DNA of 64,000 bases from Bacteroidaceae bacterium (lineage in GTDB: Bacteria; Bacteroidota; Bacteroidia; Bacteroidales; Bacteroidaceae): assembly GCA_017520935.1 (NCBI GenBank), contig JAFXEF010000057.1, forward strand, positions 1-64,000. The letters run 5' to 3'. Below are positions 7,877 through 15,161 of the stretch, piece by piece. Positions within the stretch are counted from its first letter, which is position 1. Each line of letters begins with the position of its first letter. The notes under the pieces are model-generated. The model was not told the origin of the DNA and searched no databases. It was given only the letters and a program-made list of their open reading frames with translations. Position numbers and translations under genes: made by a program.

Positions 7877-7973
7877 TCGCCTGCAAAGGTATATGGGCAA
7901 TGTTTCATACGTATTTCAATCCCATTAAGAAGTCGTTTGAATTTTGTTACGCCTTTTTAACGAAGGTGTCGGT
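7877..7973. repeat. Direct repeat copy B (promoter-bearing, ~95 bp)
   Basis: This is the second copy of the repeat at 376-472, same orientation. The minus strand carries TACCTTTG (7884-7891), so a promoter would fire left into the 3' end of the barrel gene. Its right edge (GGTGTCGGT, 7965-7973) joins the truncated transposase directly. Confidence 0.7.
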
Positions 7974-8729
7974 GGAAAGAAACTGTGGCTGATGTACCAC
8001 CGGCGCTTCGGTGATCAGTATGTCCTGGGCAGGGATTGCTTCTACGGCATCCTTGACATACATGGCCTGAAGGTGCGCCGCCGCATGCGCAAGCCGCGCA
8101 CTACGGACTCCACGCACGGACTCCCCACCTTCCCCAATCTGGTGAAGGACTATATCCCTGATGCCAAGAACCGCTTGTGGGTGAGTGATATCACCTATAT
8201 CCCTATCCACCCTAACCCTAACAATATGGAAGAATATTCTTTCTGCTACCTCTCATTGCTCCAGGATGCCTACACGAAAGAGATTATCGGTTATAGTGTA
8301 GGAGATACCTTGGAGGCCAAGTATCCTCTGGAGGCCTTACGGATGGGCTTGAAACATCTGCCTGACAATAATGAGGGTCTGATACATCACTCCGACCGAG
8401 GATGCCAGTATGCCTCCTATGCCTATGTGGGAATACTCGGCAGGAACGGCATCGCCGTGAGTATGACCGAGAGCGGTGACCCGAAGGAGAATGCCATGAC
8501 CGAGCGTATCAACAGCACGATAAAGAACGAGCTGCTCAAGGGAATGGTCTTTGCTTCCATCGCAGAGGTCAGGAAAGCCGTCAGGCGGGCCGTGGACTTC
8601 TACAACAACCACAGGCCTCACATGAGCATCAACATGATGACACCCAAGCAGGCGGCAGAATGTGAGGGGGAAATCAAGAAAATGTGGAACAGCAAGAGGG
8701 AAAAATTAAAAAATCATTATTTTTTTTAA
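7965..8729 (+). mobile_element. IS3-family transposase remnant (OrfB, 5'-truncated)
   Basis: The frame encodes the catalytic part of an IS3-family OrfB: KKLWLMYHRRFG, then the first Asp in WVSDITYIP, the second Asp in HHSDRGCQY and the Glu in TERINSTIKNEL, so the DDE triad and the C-terminal HRPHMSINMMTPKQA motif are intact. OrfA, the frameshift window and the start of OrfB are missing. Homology begins near GGKKLW exactly where repeat copy B ends, so the first residues of the open frame (from 7944) come from the repeat. No terminal inverted repeats were recognised. It is probably an inactive remnant, although its integrase core could be intact. Confidence 0.8.
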
Positions 8730-8835
8730 GATTTTACGTTACAAAAGAAAAGCATCGCAGGCACGACAGGTGATTGCCGCAGGTGTTACGCCCAGCTACC
8801 GCAAGTAATCCACACGGCTACCGCAGCCGTTCTAT

Positions 8836-8897
8836 ATTCCAAGACTGGCAATATTCATTCCAAGACTGGCAATATATATTCCAAGTCTTGGAATATT
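8836..8897. repeat. Three tandem 21-bp iteron-like units
   Basis: ATTCCAAGACTGGCAAT occurs at 8836 and 8857, and a third unit at 8878 reads ATTCCAAGTCTTGGAAT, a perfect palindrome. The period is exactly 21 bp, two helical turns, so bound proteins would line up on one face of the DNA. Confidence 0.8.
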
Positions 8898-8942
8898 ACT
8901 TTTGTCGAGGCATTAATTAACGTTACATCGGCCAGACGACAC

Positions 8943-9030
8943 AGCCCTCTACAGGTCTTGTTTCGAAAGACCTGTAGGTGATAAAATTTATGACCTATAG
9001 CTGCCTGAATTTGCCACCTGTAGGAGGGCT
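8943..9030. repeat. Nested inverted repeats (alternative stems)
   Basis: CTACAGGTCTT (8949-8959) pairs perfectly with AAGACCTGTAG (8967-8977). The left arm with its flank (AGCCCTCTACAGGT, 8943-8956) can instead pair with ACCTGTAGGAGGGCT (9016-9030), one bulge only. Two mutually exclusive stems of this kind resemble an attenuator or a structured RNA. Confidence 0.6.
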
Positions 9031-9215
9031 TGCCGAAAAGCCAAAGGCCAATGCGAGAAAGCTTGCGACAAGCAGTAATCTTACTACGCTAATAATAAGG
9101 AGGTTCTCATTGATTATGGTGTGCCTATATATTGTCATCATCGCTTACTGATTAGTTGTATTAGTCAATAGAGTTCCGGATAAAGCATAACGAACGGGGA
9201 ATATTCTTTAATTTA

Positions 9216-9247
9216 TTTGCGGGTTATAAAATTATTATCTACATTTG
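9216..9247 (+). promoter_or_regulatory. Consensus promoter of the DUF4160/DUF2442 pair
   Basis: TTTG at 9216-9219 and TACATTTG at 9240-9247 are separated by 20 bp, an exact fit to the Bacteroidetes -33/-7 consensus, 26 bp before the first start codon. Confidence 0.75.
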
Positions 9248-9273
9248 CTGCTAATCAATCAAACCTGAATGCT

Positions 9274-9554
9274 ATGCCTGAGATATGTAGATTTTACGGA
9301 ATCATCATTTACCTTTATTGGAAAGATCATAATCCACCTCATGTGCACTTTCACTATGGGAACTATGAGTGCCAATAAGTGTTATTGACAGAGTGGTAGA
9401 TGGGCAGGCACCGGCCAAGGTTATTGCCAAGGTCAATGAGTGGATTGACCAAAACGAGGATGCCATTCTCGCATTGTGGGAGAAGGCACAGCGTGGAGAA
9501 AAAATCGGAAGACTTGAACCTCTTAAACAGGAAGACTATGCTGCGAGTTATTGA
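9274..9554 (+). pseudogene. DUF4160 protein gene with a 1-nt frameshift
   Basis: From ATG 9274 the frame gives MPEICRFYG, YWKDHNPPHVHFHYG and then stops after ECQ at 9376. The +1 frame from that point continues with ISVIDRVVDGQ and EWIDQNEDAILALWEKAQ, the rest of a DUF4160 protein (usual length 80-95). Adding one A in the AA run of CCAATAAG (about 9372-9376) would join the parts into a normal product. The family is often paired with DUF2442, as here; a toxin-antitoxin or regulatory role has been suggested but is unproven. It is either a broken gene or a homopolymer sequencing error. Confidence 0.8.
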
Positions 9555-9771
9555 TGTGGATTATATCAAGGAATATAAGCTGGCATTGACGTTCAATGAC
9601 GGCAAGAAGAAGGTTGTTGACCTGCAACCTCACTTGACGGGTGAGGTGTTTGGCGAACTGATGGACAAGAGCAAGTTTGTCCAATATGCATTGACTCCTG
9701 TCACTATAGAATGGGCTAATGGTACAGACCTCGCACCTGAGTTTTTGTACGAAATAGGTGCTGAGGCGTAA
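9538..9771 (+). CDS. DUF2442 protein
   Basis: A 77-residue protein (MLRVIDVDYIKEYKLALTF, then FNDGKKKVVDL) matching the DUF2442 pattern of an N-terminal antiparallel sheet ending in a W-x-(N)G-x-D-x-(A)PE motif (EWANGTDLAPEFLYE). The ATG at 9538 overlaps the last codons of the DUF4160 frame, so translation is probably coupled, which implies the two proteins act together. The gene itself is intact although its upstream partner is frameshifted. I infer a role as the partner or antidote of DUF4160; biochemical function is not known. Confidence 0.75.
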   Translation: MLRVIDVDYIKEYKLALTFNDGKKKVVDLQPHLTGEVFGELMDKSKFVQYALTPVTIEWANGTDLAPEFLYEIGAEA

Positions 9772-9863
9772 GATTTGTAGCGCAATAAATATTCTCCGAA
9801 CCTGCTGTGTCCGTACTAATGAATCAAAGTATCAGCGCGAGACCCAAAGAACCTGAGTTTTAT

Positions 9864-9897
9864 CATCACTTATGACTGGCCTCGGTCATCAGTGATG
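9864..9897. terminator. Stem-loop between convergent genes
   Basis: CATCACTTATGAC (9864-9876) pairs with GTCATCAGTGATG (9885-9897) with one internal mismatch and an 8-nt loop. GGTCATCAGTGA recurs at 9906-9917. The position between converging DUF2442 and esterase genes suggests bidirectional termination. Confidence 0.55.
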
Positions 9898-9933
9898 GCA
9901 AGCGCTGGTCATCAGTGACGACTGGAATTTGGC

Positions 9934-11223
9934 TCAATTGCCGTCGGGCTTGAGGATCTCAACAAATCGGCTGTCATCCCATTGGAAGGCTGCACGATCG
10001 TCGGGGTGTGCCGGGTCATAGGACACGTAGTCAGGGCGCAGATGCTTCAGGATGTCGAGGTCAAGTGCCTTCATGCCCTCGATGATGCACTTGCTTATCT
10101 GGTAAGCGCCATAGGGGTTGAAGTGTGTGTTGTCGGCCAGTGGCTTGTCTTGCCCAGGGTAAGTGTTGGCCGGATAATGCACGAAGGCTCCCTTCGATGC
10201 CTCAGGCCCCATGGCCTCATACAAGGTGCGCGTCATGGCATGCAGATCGATGAGGTGTACCTTCTCGCGACCGGCAAGGAAGCGGGTAGCATCGGGATAG
10301 TCGAGGTGTGTGTCTGTAATCTTACCCTCGGCATTGAAGCTACGGCGCTGGGTGGGAGTGACGAGGATAGGGGTCGCGCCACGGCGGCGAGCCTCATCGA
10401 CAAAGATTTTCATATTATACATGAAGGAGTAGAAGGCTCCGTCGCCCACCCCCTTGCGTTTCTGGTCGTTGTGACCGAACTCCACCACGATATAGTCGCC
10501 CTCCTTCACTTGGCTGAGCAGTTTCTTCAATCGCTTCGCGCCGATGAAGGTAGTGGCCGTCTCGCCCGACTCGGCATAGTTGGCAAAGCATACGTTCTCA
10601 TCGAAGAAGCGCGGTATCATCTGTCCCCAGCTGGCCCAAGGCTCATTGTCCTGATCTACGACGGTAGAGTTGCCGCAAAGGAATATGGTAGGCACGTCGT
10701 CGACCCGCTCGATGGTCATTTCTGCAATCTGCGGCGACGGGCCATTGACCTCGATGGTAAGCTTGTCGTCCCAGTTGAGCTTGCCCTTCTCGCGGTCCTT
10801 GATGCGCACGTGCTCGTTTCCCTCGATGAGGGTGTTACGCTTGTTGATGGTGAAGCTACAGGCCTTGTACTCGTCCCGCTTAGTAGCCACACGCTCGTAG
10901 AACAGGCGGCGACTCTCACCCCGCAGCGTAGTAACACCTGCCTTACGACGATTGCCCACCACAACAGTTACACGATAGTTGCCGTCGGGCACATCTACGG
11001 AGAAGTAGAACGGTTGTTGGCTGTCGACTGCCGACTGCTCACCGTTGCCCACCACAAAGTCATATCCGTAGCCTGTCTCGGGGGTATACAGTGTCTCGGG
11101 AGTGACAAGGATGTATCCCTCCTTGGCCTTTTTCTTGCCCGAGAAGTCAAATTTGTAGGTGGTGATCTGTGCGCTCAACAGGGTAGAACAACACACGAGG
11201 AGCAGGGTAAAAAGCTTTCTCAT
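9934..11223 (-). CDS. SGNH-family esterase, rhamnogalacturonan acetylesterase-like
   Basis: This 429-residue secreted protein starts MRKLFTLLLVCCSTLLSAQ (ATG at 11223, chosen over an upstream non-ATG start because it begins the signal peptide). Residues about 20-170 form a beta-sandwich module usual in CE12 enzymes. The SGNH hydrolase follows: block I FLCGNSTVVD with the nucleophile Ser, block II Gly in AESGETA, block III GHNDQK with Asn, and block V D-x-x-H (DNTHFNPYGA). CE12 enzymes remove acetyl groups from pectin or xylan side chains. No polysaccharide-utilisation transporters are nearby, so substrate is open. Downstream is the convergent terminator. Confidence 0.85.
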   Translation of the reverse strand: MRKLFTLLLVCCSTLLSAQITTYKFDFSGKKKAKEGYILVTPETLYTPETGYGYDFVVGNGEQSAVDSQQPFYFSVDVPDGNYRVTVVVGNRRKAGVTTLRGESRRLFYERVATKRDEYKACSFTINKRNTLIEGNEHVRIKDREKGKLNWDDKLTIEVNGPSPQIAEMTIERVDDVPTIFLCGNSTVVDQDNEPWASWGQMIPRFFDENVCFANYAESGETATTFIGAKRLKKLLSQVKEGDYIVVEFGHNDQKRKGVGDGAFYSFMYNMKIFVDEARRRGATPILVTPTQRRSFNAEGKITDTHLDYPDATRFLAGREKVHLIDLHAMTRTLYEAMGPEASKGAFVHYPANTYPGQDKPLADNTHFNPYGAYQISKCIIEGMKALDLDILKHLRPDYVSYDPAHPDDRAAFQWDDSRFVEILKPDGN

Positions 11224-11252
11224 AGTTATAGAATAATGCGGAGTTGCAGCAA

Positions 11253-12047
11253 TCAAGATTTACGACTATGCAGCATACACCAGATGCCGAGCACTACGAA
11301 GGGGATGCTGAGAAGCTGACCCATATCGAGCGGCATGCCTACCTCGAAATCGCTCTGCACCTCTTTGCAGAACTCCACGAAGAAGCGGAAGGTGAAGATG
11401 GTGGTGAGGCAGTAGCCGAAGAAGAAGCCGGTGCCCACCTTACGGGGCATGCGGCGATAGAGATACCAGCCGAGGAGTCCGAACACGGCATAGGCGATAG
11501 CCTCATAGAGCTGTGCGGGGTGGCGGGGGAGCATATCGACCTGCGTGAAGATGAATCCCCAGTCACCTCCTGTGGGGCGGCCTATAATCTCGGAATTCAT
11601 CAGATTGCCCAGACGGATGCAGCAGGCGGTGACGGGAGTGGCAATGGCGATATTGTCGAGCACAGTCCACAGAGGTACCTTGTACTTGCGCACATAGAGC
11701 CAAAGGGCTATCATCAGACCCAGTGTGCCGCCGTGACTGGCCAATCCCTGATATCCGATGAGGCGCACGCCCGAACCCGTGAAGCGGATGGGCAGAAGCA
11801 TCTCGATGAAACGGGGAAAATCGGACAGGTAGTACTGCGGTTCATAGAAGAGGCAGTGGCCTAAACGCGAGCCGATGAGGATACCGAAGAAGCAATAGAA
11901 AAACAGAGGTTCAAAGAGTTCGGGTTTTATCTTCTGCTCCTTGTAGAGTTTCTGCACTACAAAATAGGCTCCAGCAAGTCCTATCACCCAGAAGAGGGCG
12001 TAGAAACGTATGGGGCCAAGACCAATGGGAGGGTTCCAAGTAATCAT
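11253..12047 (-). CDS. lgt: Prolipoprotein diacylglyceryl transferase
   Basis: Lgt transfers a diacylglyceryl group from phosphatidylglycerol to the lipobox cysteine of prolipoproteins at the inner membrane, the first step of lipoprotein maturation; many lipoproteins in this window depend on it. The 264-residue product has about seven hydrophobic segments, the HGG motif (GLASHGGTLG, essential His), the Lgt signature R-x-GN-x-x-N-S-E (RLGNLMNSEIIGRPT) and the late FRFFVEF motif. I chose ATG 12047 (MITWNPPIG) over an upstream TTG. It lies 17 bp after ychF in the same direction, so both are probably one transcript. Confidence 0.95.
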   Translation of the reverse strand: MITWNPPIGLGPIRFYALFWVIGLAGAYFVVQKLYKEQKIKPELFEPLFFYCFFGILIGSRLGHCLFYEPQYYLSDFPRFIEMLLPIRFTGSGVRLIGYQGLASHGGTLGLMIALWLYVRKYKVPLWTVLDNIAIATPVTACCIRLGNLMNSEIIGRPTGGDWGFIFTQVDMLPRHPAQLYEAIAYAVFGLLGWYLYRRMPRKVGTGFFFGYCLTTIFTFRFFVEFCKEVQSDFEVGMPLDMGQLLSIPFVVLGIWCMLHSRKS

Positions 12048-12064
12048 AATCAAATCGGTTTCCC

Positions 12065-13168
12065 TTACACGTTAAACCTAAAATGCATGATGTCGCCATC
12101 CTGCACGATATATTCCTTGCCCTCTACAGAGAGTTTACCAGCCTCACGTACAGCAGCCTCGGAGCCGTACTTGATGTAGTCGTCATATTTGATGACCTCG
12201 GCGCGGATGAACCCTTTCTCGAAATCAGTATGGATGACACCAGCACACTGCGGAGCCTTCCAGCCCTTGCGGTAGGTCCATGCCTTTACCTCCATCTCAC
12301 CGGCGGTGATGAAAGTCTCGAGGTCGAGTAATGCGTAGGCAGCTTTGATGAGACGGGCTACCCCCGATTCCTCGAGTCCTACCTCAGCAAGGAACATCTG
12401 ACGGTCTTCGTAGGTATCTAACTCTGCGATATCCGCCTCGGTCTTGGCTGCTACGATGAGCAATTCGGCATTCTCCTCCTTGATGGCCTCGCGCACCTGA
12501 TCTACATACTTGTTACCGCTCGTGGCACTGCCCTCATCTACATTGCACACATAGAGTACAGGCTTGGATGTCAAGAGAAAGAGTTCCTTGGCAGCCTTCT
12601 GCTCATCCTTGGTTTCAAAGGACACACTGCGAGCCGACTTGCCCTGCACCAATGCATCGCGGTACTTGCACAGCACCTCGTATTGCAGCTTGGCCTGCTT
12701 GTCTCCACCTGTAGTGGCCTGCTTCTGCACCTTCTGTATGCGTTGTTCGATGGTTTCAAGATCCTTGATCTGCAACTCGGCATCGATAATCTCCTTATCG
12801 CGTACAGGGTCTACAGAACCGTCTACATGAGTCACGTTGTCGTCGTCAAAGCAACGCAACACGTGGATGATGGCATCGGTCTCGCGGATGTTGGCCAGGA
12901 ACTTGTTGCCCAGTCCCTCACCCTTGCTCGCGCCCTTCACGAGGCCGGCGATATCAACGATTTCTACCGTTGTAGGCACTATGCGACCCGGATGAACCAG
13001 CTCGGCAAGTTTGGTGAGTCGCTCGTCGGGTACGGTGATAACGCCCACATTGGGCTCGATTGTACAGAAAGGGAAGTTTGCCGCTTGCGCCTTGGCATTG
13101 GACAAACAGTTGAAAAGGGTAGACTTGCCCACGTTAGGGAGTCCTACGATACCGCATTGAAGTGCCAT
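12065..13168 (-). CDS. ychF: Redox-regulated ribosome-associated ATPase YchF
   Basis: A 367-residue P-loop protein of the Obg/YchF family: G1 [10 protein letters not shown]3 DIAGL, and NVDE in place of the usual NKxD G4 motif, which is why YchF prefers ATP over GTP. A coiled-coil insertion (about 130-200) and a C-terminal TGS domain (about 280-367) follow. YchF associates with ribosomes and influences translation and oxidative stress responses. Length and motifs are normal. It is first in a two-gene unit with lgt and has a -7 box just upstream. Confidence 0.95.
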   Translation of the reverse strand: MALQCGIVGLPNVGKSTLFNCLSNAKAQAANFPFCTIEPNVGVITVPDERLTKLAELVHPGRIVPTTVEIVDIAGLVKGASKGEGLGNKFLANIRETDAIIHVLRCFDDDNVTHVDGSVDPVRDKEIIDAELQIKDLETIEQRIQKVQKQATTGGDKQAKLQYEVLCKYRDALVQGKSARSVSFETKDEQKAAKELFLLTSKPVLYVCNVDEGSATSGNKYVDQVREAIKEENAELLIVAAKTEADIAELDTYEDRQMFLAEVGLEESGVARLIKAAYALLDLETFITAGEMEVKAWTYRKGWKAPQCAGVIHTDFEKGFIRAEVIKYDDYIKYGSEAAVREAGKLSVEGKEYIVQDGDIMHFRFNV

Positions 13169-13196
13169 ATATTTTATTGTTTATTGTTTTCGACTG

Positions 13197-13204
13197 CGAA
13201 ATTA
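13197..13204 (-). promoter_or_regulatory. -7 box of ychF-lgt
   Basis: The minus strand reads TAATTTCG, one mismatch from TAnnTTTG, 28 bp upstream of the ychF start. No clear -33 TTTG is visible. Confidence 0.5.
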
Positions 13205-13325
13205 CTCAAAAAAATCTCATTATAAAAGAAATACGGCAAGAAACCCTCGGTTAGAATCTCTTTGCCGCATTGTTTACCCTTTTTGCCCATCCAGGCATGG
13301 CATAATAATCAATAATCTCCTACGA

Positions 13326-13829
13326 TTATTCTACGTTCAGGGCTTTTTTAAGTTGGGCAGTGATGTCTTTGCCGTGATTGGGATTGATGGCTATGTAGAC
13401 ACGCTCATCTGTATTGAGAATATAGTCGTAACCCTCGTCGATGCAAATTTTCATTACGGCTTCGTCTACTTTCTCGTAGAGGGGCTTCATCATCTCGTGG
13501 CGAGCCTCACGCATAGTACGGTTCACCTCATCTTTGAACTCGATAGACTTCTCCATCAACTCCTGCAACTCCTTGTGGCGCTTTATCCGGATATTCTCGG
13601 GGAAGCCTGCCTGCTCTTCGATGAAATCGGAATATTTTTGGTTGAACTCGCGCTCCGAACGGGCAATCTCGGCTTCATACTTAACTTGCAGTTCATCGAT
13701 GTGAGTGGTAACGATGGCATACTCGGGAAGTGCCTTGACTATCTCTTTATAGCTGACATATCCGAACTTGGATTGTGCAATAGCGCTTGTGGCTACAAGC
13801 ACAAGAAGGATTAGTAGGTTTCTTTTCAT
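13326..13829 (-). CDS. Skp/OmpH-family periplasmic chaperone, paralogue 1
   Basis: A 167-residue protein with signal peptide MKRNLLILLVLVATSAIAQS, then KFGYVSYKEIVKALPEY, the N-terminal strand-helix of the OmpH/Skp family, and a long charged helical hairpin (about 55-130). Skp trimers hold unfolded outer-membrane proteins in the periplasm and hand them to BamA. The start at 13829 (MKRNLL) replaces an earlier in-frame start that precedes the signal. It is the last of three consecutive paralogues downstream of bamA. It differs by its longer charged hairpin and an NTDERVYIAINPNHG end. Confidence 0.85.
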   Translation of the reverse strand: MKRNLLILLVLVATSAIAQSKFGYVSYKEIVKALPEYAIVTTHIDELQVKYEAEIARSEREFNQKYSDFIEEQAGFPENIRIKRHKELQELMEKSIEFKDEVNRTMREARHEMMKPLYEKVDEAVMKICIDEGYDYILNTDERVYIAINPNHGKDITAQLKKALNVE

Positions 13830-13981
13830 AACAGTCGATGGTTTTTTAACGTCATGTCGGGTCACAAGTCCATCATAACAGACATACATGTCCCTTTAAC
13901 CGCGGAATATACGGAACACACGGATCAGTTAACATCCGTGCAGAACCGCATTGCCCGTGTATAAAGTTAATAGCTAATTCC

Positions 13982-14482
13982 TTACTGGATACCCAGCTTT
14001 GCCTTTACTTGAGCGGTAACATCAGTGCTGAGAGTCTCGCTGATGTAAGGAATACCGCTGGCAGTGTCGAATATGTAGAGGTAACCGCCAGCTACACCAA
14101 CTTCCTTGATAGCCTTGGTTATCTTCTCGGTCAAAGATGTCATCTTCTCCTGTGAGGCCTGCTGCAATTCTTGCTGTGAGGTCTGATAGTACTGTTGCAT
14201 CTTGGCATAAAGCTCCTGCAACTCTGCTTCGCGACGCTGTGCGATATTGGCGGGCAGAGTAGCTTTCTCTTTCTCATAGGCTTCGCTCTTCTTGGCGAGC
14301 TCTGACTCTAACATCTGCAACTCATTGGCATACTGTTTCTCGAGGTTCTGGAGCTCAGTCTGTGCTGTCTTGTACTCGGGCATGGCCTGAATGATGTCGG
14401 CAGAGTTCAAATGGCCGAACTTCTGTGCAAAGATTGCGAGGGGTGCCATCAAGAAGAGGATGGCGATAAGTTTCTTGTTCAT
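13982..14482 (-). CDS. Skp/OmpH-family periplasmic chaperone, paralogue 2
   Basis: A 166-residue OmpH-family protein with signal MNKKLIAILFLMAPLAIFAQ, the family opener KFGHLNSADIIQAMPEY, and a Gln/Glu/Lys-rich helical hairpin (about 45-125), ending KAKLGIQ. Same predicted role as its neighbours: a trimeric holdase for outer-membrane proteins. The Bacteroidales norm is two such genes after bamA; here there are three, which suggests a recent or lineage-specific duplication. About 115 bp of AT-rich spacer separates it from the next paralogue. Confidence 0.9.
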   Translation of the reverse strand: MNKKLIAILFLMAPLAIFAQKFGHLNSADIIQAMPEYKTAQTELQNLEKQYANELQMLESELAKKSEAYEKEKATLPANIAQRREAELQELYAKMQQYYQTSQQELQQASQEKMTSLTEKITKAIKEVGVAGGYLYIFDTASGIPYISETLSTDVTAQVKAKLGIQ

Positions 14483-14597
14483 GATGTTTAAGTTTTTAAT
14501 TTATTATTATAATTGTTATCGTCTAAGGCCAATCAAGGTTGTCAGGTCATTAGGAAAGAGTTAGCTGAATCTTCAATGAGATGCAAAGGTAATGCAT

Positions 14598-15113
14598 TTA
14601 GTTTGAATAACCTAACTTTACCAATACTTCGTTGCTGATATCTATCTTGGGCGAGGCATAGATGATGCTGGCTGCCGAAGCACGGTCGACGACCACGGTA
14701 TAGCCTTTCGTATCGGAGATCTCCTTGACAGCGGTGTAGATCTCGTCCTGAATGGGTGCCATAAGGCTTTCGCGTTTCTTATAGAGTTCGCCTTCGGGAC
14801 CGAAATACTTGCGCTTGAGTTCTTGTGCCTCTTTTTCCTTAGCTACAATCTCCTCTTCCTTCTTGGTTTTCTGCTCCTCGGAGAGGAACACGGCTTCGCT
14901 CTGGTAGTTCTTGTAGAGGGTCTGTGCCTCAAGTGCCATGGCCTCTACCTCGCTCTGCCACTTCTTGGAAATTTGGTTGAGTTGCTCGTTGGCACGTTCG
15001 TAGGCTGGGATATTCTTAAGGATATACTCCATGTCGATCAAGGCAAACTTCTGCGCGTTGGCGGTGAAGCCAAAAAGGCAGAGAAGGGCTGTTATCAATA
15101 GATTTTTCTTCAT
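14598..15113 (-). CDS. Skp/OmpH-family periplasmic chaperone, paralogue 3
   Basis: A 171-residue OmpH-family protein with signal MKKNLLITALLCLFGFTANAQ, then KFALIDMEYILKNIPAYERA and a charged helical hairpin (about 45-120). The C-terminal KGYTVVVDRASAASIIYASP strand matches the body domain of Skp. It lies directly downstream of bamA (49 bp), so its product is probably made together with the insertase it serves. The spacer carries an AATTTTCAATTTTCAAT-type run. Confidence 0.9.
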   Translation of the reverse strand: MKKNLLITALLCLFGFTANAQKFALIDMEYILKNIPAYERANEQLNQISKKWQSEVEAMALEAQTLYKNYQSEAVFLSEEQKTKKEEEIVAKEKEAQELKRKYFGPEGELYKKRESLMAPIQDEIYTAVKEISDTKGYTVVVDRASAASIIYASPKIDISNEVLVKLGYSN

Positions 15114-15161
15114 AACTTAGGGAAATTACTTTCAATTTTTAATTTTCAATTTTCAATTCAT

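Larger units (their letters stand above)
8730..9273. other. Repeat-rich non-coding region after the transposase
   Basis: No gene is visible across 540 bp. It contains three tandem 21-bp units (8836-8897), a nested set of inverted repeats (8943-9030) and the promoter of the DUF4160 gene. The stretch 9031-9210 shows nothing recognisable. Confidence 0.65.

Noticed and set aside
8836..8897. Possible CRISPR array
   Set aside because: Only three 21-bp units with no unique spacers between them and no cas genes in the window.
9982..11319. Long antisense open frame of 445 residues
   Set aside because: It is a shadow of the esterase gene caused by GC-rich codon use; the esterase motifs on the other strand are decisive.
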